Shown one piece after another: positions 8,131 through 16,079 of a stretch of 64,000 nucleotides of DNA (within the stretch, counting starts at the first letter, position 1; the number at the start of each line of letters is the position of its first letter). A model generated the notes under the pieces. That model was not told the origin of the DNA. It made no database searches and worked only from the letters and a program-made list of their open reading frames with translations. Origin of the DNA: Phaeobacter bryozoorum (lineage in GTDB: Bacteria > Pseudomonadota > Alphaproteobacteria > Rhodobacterales > Rhodobacteraceae); the NCBI RefSeq assembly GCF_041893525.1, contig NZ_CP169068.1; one strand, given 5' to 3'. The position numbers and the translations under genes were made by a program.

Positions 8131-8988
8131 TCAGGCAACGGCTCGGCGATAGAGATGCCAGGTGGCGTGTCCCAATACCGGGACCACCACGATCATGCCC
8201 GCAAACATCGGGATCGCAGCGACCAGCAGCGCAAGCGCGACAATGAGGCCCCAGACCAGCGAGACCCAGAGATTCCGGCGCACCACGCGCAGGGATGTGG
8301 CGACAGCGATGGGCAGGCCGACATGCCGGTCCAGCAACAGCGGAAAAGACACAAGGCTGACCGCGAGCGCTGCAAAGGCGAAGATCCCGCCTACGGTGCC
8401 GCCGATCACCAGCATTGCCCAGCCGGCACCGGTGGTGAAGATATCCTGGGTAAAGGCCGCCAGAGATGTCGGGGCCTCGGGCCCGAGCGTGCGGTTGTAG
8501 ATCGCCGCAGCCACCGTCAGCCAGAGGATGCAGAGCGCGGCCAGATATAGGCCCAGCATCAGGATCGACAGGAATGCCGGGGAGCGCAGCACGGCAAAGG
8601 CGTCCATCCAGCGCGGTGTGAAACCGGCCTCGCGGCGTGATGACATCTCATAGAGCCCAACGGCGGCGACCGGGCCAACCAGCGCAAATCCGAGGACCAG
8701 CGGGAGGATCAACGGCAGGAGGTTCATCGACAGGCTGAGGACAACCAAGGCCACGCCAATCAGTGGGTAGAGAAAGACAAGCGCCATTGCATCAGACCGG
8801 CAGGCCGCGAAATCCTGCCACCCGGCCCGCAGCGCAGCACCGAGGTCTGCCATGTCCAGCTGGAGCACGCGGGGCATCTCGCCTGCCTTGTCACTGCCCA
8901 GATGGTCCACCGAAGCGGAGAGATGGGAACTGGTCAGGCCAACGGATTTTGCCAGCCAGCTGATGGGGTTTCCGATGGTTCGTGCCAT
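8131..8988 (-). CDS. DUF2189 family integral membrane protein
   Basis: 285 residues. The start at 8988 follows AGAGGAA on the minus strand; the open frame extends further but without a ribosome-binding site. About six hydrophobic segments are visible: residues about 65-110 (two), 135-165, 190-220 and 235-275. The pattern WQDFAACRSDAMALVFLYPLIG followed by RWMDAF matches DUF2189, a family of unknown function common in alphaproteobacteria and often near cytochrome oxidase genes. No catalytic motif is visible. It is convergent with the quinone oxidoreductase. Confidence 0.82.
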   Translation of the reverse strand: MARTIGNPISWLAKSVGLTSSHLSASVDHLGSDKAGEMPRVLQLDMADLGAALRAGWQDFAACRSDAMALVFLYPLIGVALVVLSLSMNLLPLILPLVLGFALVGPVAAVGLYEMSSRREAGFTPRWMDAFAVLRSPAFLSILMLGLYLAALCILWLTVAAAIYNRTLGPEAPTSLAAFTQDIFTTGAGWAMLVIGGTVGGIFAFAALAVSLVSFPLLLDRHVGLPIAVATSLRVVRRNLWVSLVWGLIVALALLVAAIPMFAGMIVVVPVLGHATWHLYRRAVA

Positions 8989-9202
8989 GATTATTCCTCT
9001 TGGGTTCGCGCAGTGCGCGGCAGTCCGGTCAAGGGAGGTGAGCACGACAGGTTCGGATCTGAGGTGCTCTCAGAGTGGTGCATATGCTCAGTCTACCATA
9101 AAGGCAGCGCAAATTGGGTCACTATGGCGCGAGGGATGCCATTTCCCGGTGCCTCTCCCTGTGCTTCGGCGCAGGGGCCGTCTGGCCGTGCGGATCGCAG
9201 CG

Positions 9203-9886
9203 CTAGCGGATCGGCTCGAACACCGCGTTTTTCTGCGTGCAGTCCCGGATCACATCGCGGCCGCAGGGCACGGGTTTCAGGTCGCGGGATAGACAGATGC
9301 GGGCTTCCTGGATGTGGCCATTGCGGCAGGTGATGGTCAGCGTGTCGGGCTTCAGATCGGGGTTGTCCTGCAGAAAGGCCTGCTCCACCAGACTGGCGGG
9401 TAGGGTCACGGCTTGGGTCAGCCTGCGAAAGGCACGCGGTCGGTTGATCTCTGCGTAGGCCTGCCGGGAGAGGGCGAAATATTCGCGAGCGGACAGGCCA
9501 CTACAGGTTCCGTGTTTCTTCCACTGATGCCAGGCGAGGCCGGAGGTCCCCATGATGTCGGCCATCTGCTGCGTCTGCTGGCGGGTCGGCGGTGCCTCTG
9601 CGGTGCGGCAGTAGCTCGGCCAGCCACGATGGAACTGCGGCCAGAGCCCATGCAGGGTCCAGCCATGATCGTGGCGGGGGTCGCATTGCTCGGACCGTTT
9701 GGCATCGCCTTCCAGCGCACACCAGTTCGGCGACCAGCTGAGACTGAGGACATAGTAGTCGAACTGCCCGGCAATCTCGCCTTCGGCTGTTGCCTGTCTC
9801 GGCGATGTCGCGGCAAAGGCGATGCCCAGTCCGACAGTTGCTACCGCAATAAGGGCTGCCTTCAGGGTCCGTTTGATGCCGCGCAT
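9203..9886 (-). CDS. Secreted ribonuclease T2
   Basis: 227 residues with a cleavable signal peptide (positive MRGIKR, hydrophobic 9-26, cut probably near ATA-EGE). The RNase T2 active-site blocks are present: WTLHGLWP with His79 at 76-83, and WHQWKKHGTC with His120, Lys124 and His125 at 119-128. Cysteines for structural disulfides occur at 56, 68, 93 and 128. The enzyme cleaves RNA through 2',3'-cyclic phosphates in the periplasm or outside the cell. The usual glutamate of the second block (HEW) is Gln121 here, which deserves attention. It is monocistronic and divergent from trcR. Confidence 0.93.
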   Translation of the reverse strand: MRGIKRTLKAALIAVATVGLGIAFAATSPRQATAEGEIAGQFDYYVLSLSWSPNWCALEGDAKRSEQCDPRHDHGWTLHGLWPQFHRGWPSYCRTAEAPPTRQQTQQMADIMGTSGLAWHQWKKHGTCSGLSAREYFALSRQAYAEINRPRAFRRLTQAVTLPASLVEQAFLQDNPDLKPDTLTITCRNGHIQEARICLSRDLKPVPCGRDVIRDCTQKNAVFEPIR

Positions 9887-10028
9887 TCGCCTCTTTCCTT
9901 ATAGAAACATCGCGACTATATAGAATTGAAGTTCCCCGACAACGGAAACCGCCCCAAATCGGGGAAGCCTCTTTCAGGCGACGGGAAAGATGTATCTGGG
10001 ACAACCGTGTTACTAAGGAGATGAGCGC

Positions 10029-10799
10029 ATGGCAAAACCGTTGATGGCCAAGGCGACCGCCGTGTGGCTGGTGGACAATACCACGATCAGCTTCAAACAG
10101 ATTGCCGATTTTGTCGGTATGCACGAGCTGGAAATCCAGGGCATCGCTGATGGCGATGTGGCTGCTGGCGTCAAAGGGTTCGACCCGGTTGCCAACAACC
10201 AGCTGACGCAGGAAGAGGTGGATAAGGCCGAAAACAACCCGCTGCATAAGCTGAAGTTGAAGTTCAACCCGGCTGCTGCCGGTGAAGAGAAACGCCGTGG
10301 ACCGCGCTACACGCCGCTGTCCAAGCGTCAGGACCGTCCGGCGTCGATCTACTGGCTGGTGAAGTTCCACCCTGAGCTGTCCGATGGCCAGATTTCCAAG
10401 CTGGTGGGCACCACCAAGCCGACCATTCAGGCGATCCGCGAGCGGACCCATTGGAACATTGCCAATATCCAGCCGATCGACCCGGTCGCGCTGGGCCTGT
10501 GTAAACAGTCCGAACTGGATGCCGCCGTACAGAAAGCCGCCGCCAAGAAGGCTGCCGAAGGTGGTGTGATGAGCGATGACGAACGTCGCAAGTTGGTGTC
10601 GACTGAACAGTCGCTGGAGATGGACGCAGAGCCCCGTATGCCGTCGGCGATCGAGGGTCTGGAGACCTTTACCCTCGGTGGCAGCGACAAGCCGAGCCGC
10701 GCCGAAGAAGAGGATGTGGTTGACGCTGACAGCTTCTTCAACCTGCCTGCCGGTGGCGATGACGAGGATGACGAGGACGATACGGATCCCCGTTTCTAA
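10029..10799 (+). CDS. trcR: TrcR family cell-cycle regulator (DUF1013)
   Basis: 256 residues. The N-terminal KATAVWLVDNTTISFKQIADFVGMHELEIQGIADGDV and the middle IYWLVKFHPELSDGQISKLVGTTKPTIQAIRERTHWN are two helix-turn-helix-like repeats typical of DUF1013. The C-terminus is low-complexity and very acidic (DDEDDEDDTD). The family is conserved across alphaproteobacteria and is called TrcR for its role in cell-cycle transcription. AAGGAG at about 10015-10020 supports the start. The gene ends at a strong bidirectional terminator. Confidence 0.92.
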   Translation: MAKPLMAKATAVWLVDNTTISFKQIADFVGMHELEIQGIADGDVAAGVKGFDPVANNQLTQEEVDKAENNPLHKLKLKFNPAAAGEEKRRGPRYTPLSKRQDRPASIYWLVKFHPELSDGQISKLVGTTKPTIQAIRERTHWNIANIQPIDPVALGLCKQSELDAAVQKAAAKKAAEGGVMSDDERRKLVSTEQSLEMDAEPRMPSAIEGLETFTLGGSDKPSRAEEEDVVDADSFFNLPAGGDDEDDEDDTDPRF

Positions 10800-10836
10800 G
10801 CCACACGCGCCCCTGCACAGGGGTGACGCAAGATAG

Positions 10837-10875
10837 AAAAAAGCCACGGGATGCACAGCGTTCCGTGGCTTTTTT
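10837..10875 (+). terminator. trcR terminator
   Basis: Perfect 13-bp stem AAAAAAGCCACGG (10837-10849) with CCGTGGCTTTTTT (10863-10875). The T-run makes it an intrinsic terminator for the plus strand; the A-run makes it work in the other direction too. Confidence 0.93.
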
Positions 10876-11015
10876 GCGTTTCAGGCGCCTTGCCTTCGGG
10901 GTGGCTGTGGCGTGGATGCTGGCAGGCCGCTGAGCTGCGGGCAGGCCAATTATTCGACCGTTACAAAAAATTCGCCTTTCGGTGCGGATCGCTGCATTTT
11001 TCTGACATTTCTGCC

Positions 11016-11043
11016 TTGACGCGCGGCCGTGGCTGGCGTACCT
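11016..11043 (+). promoter_or_regulatory. Possible promoter of the tRNA gene
   Basis: TTGACG at 11016-11021 is a good -35 box. The -10 element 16 bp later (GTACCT, 11038-11043) is weak. The position, 12 bp before the mature tRNA 5' end, fits a stable-RNA promoter. Confidence 0.35.
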
Positions 11044-11054
11044 CGCACCCCGAC

Positions 11055-11132
11055 GGCGCGGTAGCTCAGTTGGTTAGAGCGAACGACTTATAATCGTTAG
11101 GTCGGGAGTTCGAGTTCTCCCCCACGCCACCA
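11055..11132 (+). tRNA. tRNA-Ile with UAU anticodon (atypical)
   Basis: A cloverleaf can be drawn with D stem GCTC/GAGC, anticodon stem AACGA/TCGTT (perfect), anticodon loop CTTATAA giving anticodon UAU (codon AUA), variable loop AGGTC, T stem GGGAG/CTCCC and encoded CCA at 11130-11132. Two features are odd. The T-loop TTCGAGTT has eight nucleotides rather than seven, and the acceptor stem GGCGCGG/CCACGCC has a C-A mismatch at pair 5-68. AUA is normally read by tRNA-Ile2 with a lysidine-modified CAU anticodon, so a UAU species is unusual. It may be a functional minor tRNA, a decayed copy, or carry a sequencing error in the T-loop. Confidence 0.7.
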
Positions 11133-11284
11133 TTTCTCCTTGAAAACAAAGACTCGACCGCTGGCATATTGCTGGGTGACTGCGCGGCGTTTCCGCCTGT
11201 GAACATCAGCGTCCAGCCGCTGTGTCTGATCAGATATCGCCTGGGCATGGGGCGTGGCCGTGGGCCAAGGGTGGCACGGGCGTG

Positions 11285-11884
11285 TCAGATGTCCTTGCGG
11301 GCGCGCAGGGCCGCCGTGATGGTGCCTTCGTCGAGGTAATCCAGTTCTCCGCCGATGGGCACGCCCTGCGCAAGAGAGGTGAGCCGAACCCGGCCGTTGA
11401 GCTGATCGGCAATGTAATGCGCCGTGGTCTGGCCGTCGATCGTGGCGTTGAGCGCCAGAATCACCTCCGTGACGTTCTCGGCTTGAACCCGGTCCACCAG
11501 ACGGGGAATGCGCAGCTCGTCAGGGCCGACGGCATCCAGCGCCGACAGGGTGCCGCCAAGCACGTGATAGCGCCCTTTGAAGACCGCAGCCCGCTCCATC
11601 GCCCAGAGATCCGCGACATCCTCCACCACGCAGAGTTCGCCATTGGCGCGGGTCATATCCTCGCAGATGGTACAGAGATCGCTGGTGCCGACATTGCCGC
11701 AGTTGAGGCATTCACGAGCCGAGGCTGCAACGTCACTCATCGTTTCAGCCAGTGGTGTCAGCAGCAGGGCGCGTTTGCGGATCAGGTGCAAGACCGCCCG
11801 GCGGGCAGAGCGCGGCCCCAGCCCCGGCAGTTTGGCCATCAGGGCAATCAGGTCTTCGATATCGGTGGTGGAGTTCTTGATCAT
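11285..11884 (-). CDS. recR: Recombination mediator RecR
   Basis: 199 residues, the full RecR length. N-terminal helix-hairpin-helix KLPGLGPRSARRAVLHL, then the zinc finger CLNCGNVGTSDLCTIC (four Cys), then the Toprim domain with LCVVEDVADLWAME and the RLTSLAQGVPIGGELDYLDEGT end. RecR works with RecO (and RecF) to load RecA on gapped DNA. It lies downstream of ybaB and dnaX, the conserved bacterial arrangement, but a terminator separates it from ybaB. Confidence 0.97.
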   Translation of the reverse strand: MIKNSTTDIEDLIALMAKLPGLGPRSARRAVLHLIRKRALLLTPLAETMSDVAASARECLNCGNVGTSDLCTICEDMTRANGELCVVEDVADLWAMERAAVFKGRYHVLGGTLSALDAVGPDELRIPRLVDRVQAENVTEVILALNATIDGQTTAHYIADQLNGRVRLTSLAQGVPIGGELDYLDEGTITAALRARKDI

Positions 11885-11987
11885 GCCTAACGCCCCTGTC
11901 TGCCCTGCTATATAGGCTGATTGCCCTTGGAAAGCACAAGGGGGCGCAGGCAGTCTGTTCAGGTTTTGTTTTACAGTGCCTGCGGGG

Positions 11988-12015
11988 CAAAAGAAAAGGC
12001 GGCCACAGGGCCGCC
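11988..12015 (-). terminator. Terminator after ybaB
   Basis: Read on the minus strand: perfect stem GGCGGCC/GGCCGCC (12015-12009 with 12004-11998), a four-base loop, then TTTTCTTTT. It lies between the ybaB stop and the recR start. Confidence 0.85.
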
Positions 12016-12041
12016 TGATCGGGTCTGCATGATGCCGCAGC

Positions 12042-12386
12042 TTAGAACGGCAGCTTGATATCCTTGGGCAGGCCCATGCTTTCGGTCAGCTTGGCCATTT
12101 CGTCCTGCGCCTTCTCGGCTGCCTTCGCTTGGGCATCCTTGATCGCGGCGAGGATCAGGTCTTCGACCACTTCCTTGTCGTCGCCGTTGAAGATCGACGG
12201 ATCAATATCCAGCGCCTTCAGATCGCCCTTGGCCGAGGCGGTCGCCTTGACCAGACCTGCGCCTGCTTCGCCGGTGACCATGACATTGTGCAGGTCTTCC
12301 TGCATCTGCGCCATTTTGGTTTGCAGTTCCTGTGCCGATTTCATCATCTTGGCCATGTCGCCAAGACCGCCGAGGCCTTTGAGCAT
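12042..12386 (-). CDS. ybaB: YbaB/EbfC family nucleoid-associated protein
   Basis: 114 residues. The N-terminus MLKGLGGLGDMAKMMKSAQELQTKMAQMQEDL and the core VTGEAGAGLVKATASAKGDLKALDIDPS are characteristic. The protein forms DNA-binding dimers that shape the nucleoid. It is downstream of dnaX, as in most bacteria, but here a small membrane-protein gene is interposed. Confidence 0.96.
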   Translation of the reverse strand: MLKGLGGLGDMAKMMKSAQELQTKMAQMQEDLHNVMVTGEAGAGLVKATASAKGDLKALDIDPSIFNGDDKEVVEDLILAAIKDAQAKAAEKAQDEMAKLTESMGLPKDIKLPF

Positions 12387-12396
12387 CTGTTTTCTC

Positions 12397-12810
12397 CTAA
12401 GTGCGAGGGCGCAGCGCGCCGTAAGTCATCCCGGCACATATCGCAACTGCAAGGCCGATGAACAAGTGGGGTGGCGCCAAGCAATCTTCTGCAAGGTCGT
12501 AGGCTACCGCATAATCCAGCGCGTTTTCGTACCGGTCAACCGCAACGACAAAGGCAAGACCGGCCCAGAGCACGGCAGCGATTGCGAAGGTCGGGCGGTT
12601 TCGTGTGGTCAGAGCAATGCCCGCAAGGGCAAGCAACGCAAGGGACACGGGCAGGGTGGAGAGGCCAATCAACTCATCCCAGGCGGTGGCCGGACCATCA
12701 CCCGGTTTCCAAGACAGTCGTTCCTTATCACAGACTTCTGCAATTGCTGCGGCGGGAAACAGCGTCATTAAGCCTGCAAAGCAAGTTACTCTTCTTCGAA
12801 GGGGTCCCAT
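12397..12810 (-). CDS. Hypothetical exported membrane protein between dnaX and ybaB
   Basis: 137 residues with no family I recognise. The N-terminus looks like a signal peptide (MGPLRRR, then a hydrophobic stretch ending AAAIAEVC). Two or three hydrophobic segments follow (about 51-67, 75-91 and 115-130). Cysteines occur in the mature part at CDKERL and EDCLAP. The start at 12810 overlaps the dnaX end by 25 bp and has a GAGGA upstream. It ends 11 bp before ybaB, so it belongs to the dnaX-ybaB transcript. A later start at Met15 (12768) is possible. Confidence 0.65.
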   Translation of the reverse strand: MGPLRRRVTCFAGLMTLFPAAAIAEVCDKERLSWKPGDGPATAWDELIGLSTLPVSLALLALAGIALTTRNRPTFAIAAVLWAGLAFVVAVDRYENALDYAVAYDLAEDCLAPPHLFIGLAVAICAGMTYGALRPRT

Positions 12811-14651
12811 TCGTCCTCGACCTCTGGCAGGGCGTCTGCTTCGACCTCGGCGGCGAGGTCTTCGGCGGTGCGGATCTTGATGATCCTGGCCTTGGGGAAG
12901 CTGTCCAGAACGGCCTGTACGATCGGATGTTGACTGGCCTTGTCGCGCAGGGCGTTTTCAACTGCATTGTCGCGTTCGGTGATCGTCTCACCACCGCCTT
13001 CGTTTGCGATGGAAATGACCCAGCGTGCCTGCGTCCAGGTCTGCAGCTGCTGGCCAAGGCGTTGTGCCAGATCTTTGGGCGCGTCATCGGTGGGCTGGAT
13101 GGTGATCCGCCCCGGCTGGTAGGAGACCAGCCTCAGGTAGGTTTTGACATATTCCAGCAGCAGGCCATCCCGGCGGACGCGAATCAGTTCAACGATATGT
13201 TCAAAGCTGGGGTATCGGGCCAGCGCCTGATCCATCTGCGGCGCAAGGGCAGTGGCCGGTCCGCCGCCCGTGGCGGAGATGGTCTGCGACATCGTCGGCC
13301 CGCTGCCAGGGCCGGGCTGATAGCCGGAGGCTGTCTGACCCGTGTTGTGGCCGGAGTTTTGATTCTGGCCGGTGTTTTGGCCCGCATATTGCCCGGCATG
13401 GTGCCCCTGCGCGCCCGCCTGCGGCAGGGGGGCGCCATTGCCGGGGCCAGCTGGTGGCGGCGGCGGGGTGTCCTGAAGCGTGCGCATCAGCTGTTCGGGG
13501 GTTGGCAAATCAGCCACATGGGTCAGGCGGATCACCGCCATTTCGGCCGCCATCATCGCGTTGGGGGCGGCGGCAACCTCCTCCAGAGCCTTCAGAAGCA
13601 TCTGCCACATCCGCGTCAGCACCCGCATCGGCAGGGCTTCGGCCATCTGGCCGCCACGGGCGCGCTCATCGGGGCTGACGGTGGGGTCTTCAGCCGCATC
13701 AGGCGTGATCTTCACCACAGAAACCCAATGGGTGATCTCCGCCAGATCGCGCAGCACCGCCAACGGGTCTGCGCCCTCGGCATATTGCGCACTGAGTTCC
13801 GTCAGTGCCGCCGCCGCATCGCCGCGCAGGATCATGTCCATCAGGTCCAGTACCCGGCCGCGGTCGGCAAGGCCCAGCATGGCGCGGACCTGATCGGCGG
13901 TGGTCTCGCCCGCGCCATGGGAAATCGCCTGATCCAGGAGCGAGGTCGCATCCCGGGCAGATCCTTCGGCGGCGCGAGTGATGAGCGCCAGCGCGTCGTC
14001 GGCAATCTGGGCGCCCTCAGCCGCTGCGATCTTGCGCAGGAGGGCAATCATCACCTCCGGCTCGATCCGGCGCAGGTCAAACCGCTGGCAGCGGCTGAGC
14101 ACCGTCACCGGCACCTTGCGGATTTCGGTGGTGGCGAAGATGAACTTCACATGCGCGGGCGGCTCCTCCAGCGTCTTCAAGAGCGCGTTGAAAGCACTGG
14201 TCGACAGCATGTGAACTTCGTCGATGATGTAGATCTTGTAGCGGGCCGAGGCGGCGCGGTACTGCACCGAGTCAATGATCTCGCGGATGTCTCCGACACC
14301 TGTGCGCGAGGCCGCGTCCATCTCCATCACATCGACATGGCGGCCTTCCATGATCGCCGTGCAATGCTCGCATTTGCCGCAAGGATCGGTGGTGGGGCCG
14401 CCCTGGCCATCCTCGCCGATGCAGTTCATGCCCTTGGCGATGATCCGGGCGGTTGTGGTTTTGCCGGTGCCGCGGATGCCTGTCATGATGAAGGCCTGGG
14501 CGATGCGATCGGCGGCAAAGGCGTTCTTCAGCGTCCGCACCATGGCGTCCTGACCCACCAGATCGGCAAAGGTCTCGGGCCGGTATTTGCGGGCCAGAAC
14601 CTGGTATTGACCCGAGGTTTGGTCTGCTGTGTCGCCTGCTGTGTCGCTCAT
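12786..14651 (-). CDS. dnaX: DNA polymerase III subunits gamma/tau
   Basis: 621 residues from the ATG at 14651; the open frame runs further upstream, but the homology begins with YQVLARKYRPETFADLVGQ. Walker A GIRGTGKTT is at 58-66, the zinc-binding CGKCEHC near 91-97, the DEVH box in YIIDEVHMLS, and the SRC sensor in VLSRCQRFDLRR. It is the clamp-loader ATPase. A Gln/Gly/Asn-rich linker with repeated GQN/GHN units separates the ATPase from the tau-specific tail. I see no slippery A-run of the E. coli kind. It starts the dnaX, small membrane protein, ybaB, recR series. Confidence 0.97.
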   Translation of the reverse strand: MSDTAGDTADQTSGQYQVLARKYRPETFADLVGQDAMVRTLKNAFAADRIAQAFIMTGIRGTGKTTTARIIAKGMNCIGEDGQGGPTTDPCGKCEHCTAIMEGRHVDVMEMDAASRTGVGDIREIIDSVQYRAASARYKIYIIDEVHMLSTSAFNALLKTLEEPPAHVKFIFATTEIRKVPVTVLSRCQRFDLRRIEPEVMIALLRKIAAAEGAQIADDALALITRAAEGSARDATSLLDQAISHGAGETTADQVRAMLGLADRGRVLDLMDMILRGDAAAALTELSAQYAEGADPLAVLRDLAEITHWVSVVKITPDAAEDPTVSPDERARGGQMAEALPMRVLTRMWQMLLKALEEVAAAPNAMMAAEMAVIRLTHVADLPTPEQLMRTLQDTPPPPPAGPGNGAPLPQAGAQGHHAGQYAGQNTGQNQNSGHNTGQTASGYQPGPGSGPTMSQTISATGGGPATALAPQMDQALARYPSFEHIVELIRVRRDGLLLEYVKTYLRLVSYQPGRITIQPTDDAPKDLAQRLGQQLQTWTQARWVISIANEGGGETITERDNAVENALRDKASQHPIVQAVLDSFPKARIIKIRTAEDLAAEVEADALPEVEDEWDPFEEE

Positions 14652-14857
14652 GATGTCTCGTGCCAGATTCGGGGGTCGGTCGTTGATGTCCGGGTAAAGT
14701 AGGCAAGCCCGCGCGTGGCGTCCACCGCTGATGGTGGTCGCGGCAGGATAAGGGGTGTGTGCCATCGGGCTTTCAGAAACCATTAGGTGCAGGGCCGACA
14801 GATCGCTACATTGGAGGATGTGATCGTCCGGGGGGATTGCTGGCGTAGGATCAGGCG

Positions 14858-15433
14858 GTGAATTGGCAGTGGGGGCTGACCATGGAGGATGGATCTCAAC
14901 ACGGTGACATCGAAGAAGAGCGGGCCGGGGGCACGCTGATCTTGCACGCGCTTTCGGTGGCGGATGGTATTCTGGCGCTATGCCCGCTGCCCGGTGCAGG
15001 GGGCGATTATCGTGGCGACATGGACCACATTCGAGAGTGGCAGCCCGGTTTGGTCATTTCGATGACCACGGAGGAGGAACATGCCGCAGTTGGTGCCGAG
15101 ACGATCGGGACGGATCTGCAGAGTATTGGCAGCCGATGGATACATTTGCCCGTCCCTGATTTCAGTGCGCCGCCGCCGGAGATCCTGAGCCGTTGGCCGG
15201 AGGTCAGCCATCTGGCGCGCAAGGCGCTTGTTGGCGGTGGTCGCGTGCTGGTGCATTGCCGGGGTGGCTGTGGCCGGTCTGGCATGGTGGTGCTGCGGCT
15301 GATGACGGAATGCGGCGAGCGGCCGGATCTGGCGTTGGCACGGCTACGGGCCATTCGCCCCTGCGCAATCGAGACCGACGCTCAGATGATCTGGGCGTAT
15401 GGCCCGAGGCGTATTCCCGGCAAAGGCTCCTGA
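14858..15433 (+). CDS. Dual-specificity/tyrosine phosphatase-like protein
   Basis: 191 residues. The phosphatase signature HCRGGCGRSG is at 133-142: nucleophile Cys134, P-loop Arg140 and Ser141. Asp101 in PVPDFSAP is a plausible general acid. The fold is that of the small cysteine-dependent phosphatases, often annotated as protein phosphatase in Rhodobacteraceae. The GTG start at 14858 has a weak AGGA upstream; ATG 14882 is an alternative. It is divergent from dnaX and convergent with the DUF1636 gene. The substrate is unknown. Confidence 0.8.
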   Translation: MNWQWGLTMEDGSQHGDIEEERAGGTLILHALSVADGILALCPLPGAGGDYRGDMDHIREWQPGLVISMTTEEEHAAVGAETIGTDLQSIGSRWIHLPVPDFSAPPPEILSRWPEVSHLARKALVGGGRVLVHCRGGCGRSGMVVLRLMTECGERPDLALARLRAIRPCAIETDAQMIWAYGPRRIPGKGS

Positions 15434-15445
15434 CAGCGGCTGTGT

Positions 15446-15548
15446 GAAAGGGGCCGGCGCGGGGAGATGCTCCCGCCCGGATATGACCTTCGGCAAGGTC
15501 ATATCCCGTTGGGCGTGGCGCCGCGCAAGCGCGGCGTGCGGTCCTTTC
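15446..15548. repeat. Multi-hairpin palindromic element
   Basis: Outer arms GAAAGG and CCTTTC (15446-15451 and 15543-15548) enclose three hairpins. One is a GC-rich one around 15459-15475. The second is a perfect 11-bp stem GATATGACCTT/AAGGTCATATC with a CGGC loop (15480-15505). The third is CCGCGC-AA-GCGCGG (15521-15534). It lies between the convergent phosphatase and DUF1636 genes. It has no T-run, so it is not a standard terminator; it looks like a REP/BIME-type interspersed element. Confidence 0.55.
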
Positions 15549-15558
15549 AAAGCGGCGT

Positions 15559-15972
15559 TCAGCTGACAGCTGCGAGCTGCGGCGGGGTGATTCGGGCCAT
15601 CTGAGGTGCCAGCGGCACAGCCTGTGCCAAGCCGCAGGGGTAATCCGGCAGCTTGGAAAGGGGGAGGCTGTCAGCCGAGGGCAGAAAGAGGGCATCCGCG
15701 AAACGGTCAAGACCGGCCAGATCCGCCTCTTGCGAGACACCACAATAAATGCGGATGCGGTCATGTCTGGCGGCAAATCTCGCCTCGCAGGGCCGGTCGC
15801 AGGCGGTCAGCTCGCATGTCCCGGCAATTTCGAAATCCTCGGTTGTGACGGCTTTTGCCTGTCCCATGGCGGCGGCGAGGCGCGCAATCATGCGCTCTGC
15901 CGCCGGGCAGGGTTGCCCCAGATGCTGGCAGGTGCTCAGGGAATAGCCATGTGTCGTATCAGTCCAGTTCAT
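15559..15972 (-). CDS. DUF1636 family metal-binding protein, riboswitch controlled
   Basis: 137 residues. Cysteine-containing motifs TCQHLGQPCPA at the N-terminus and GTCELTACDRPCEARF (about 52-67) match DUF1636, a ferredoxin-like family found with cobalamin biosynthesis and cobalt-uptake genes. The typical IRIYCGV strand and the C-terminal PLAPQMARITPPQL follow. A cobalamin riboswitch lies in its leader (16080-16256), so expression should fall when B12 is abundant. No other cobalamin gene is nearby. Family assignment is from pattern memory; the molecular function is unknown, perhaps a cobalt or iron-sulfur carrier. Confidence 0.8.
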   Translation of the reverse strand: MNWTDTTHGYSLSTCQHLGQPCPAAERMIARLAAAMGQAKAVTTEDFEIAGTCELTACDRPCEARFAARHDRIRIYCGVSQEADLAGLDRFADALFLPSADSLPLSKLPDYPCGLAQAVPLAPQMARITPPQLAAVS

Positions 15973-16079
15973 TGCGCCCTCCGCGCGAAGGAGGGGATGA
16001 ACGGTCAGAGCTGGCAGGCCAATCGGCGGACATGCAGACCCTGCCAGGACACCCCGCCCGGTTTCGAGTTTCTCATCAG

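Noticed and set aside
12786..14651. Programmed frameshift in dnaX giving a separate gamma subunit
   Set aside because: No A-run slippery site with downstream hairpin of the E. coli type was found.
12471..14702. 743-codon open frame opposite dnaX
   Set aside because: It mirrors dnaX in GC-rich sequence; the antisense product has no recognisable domain.
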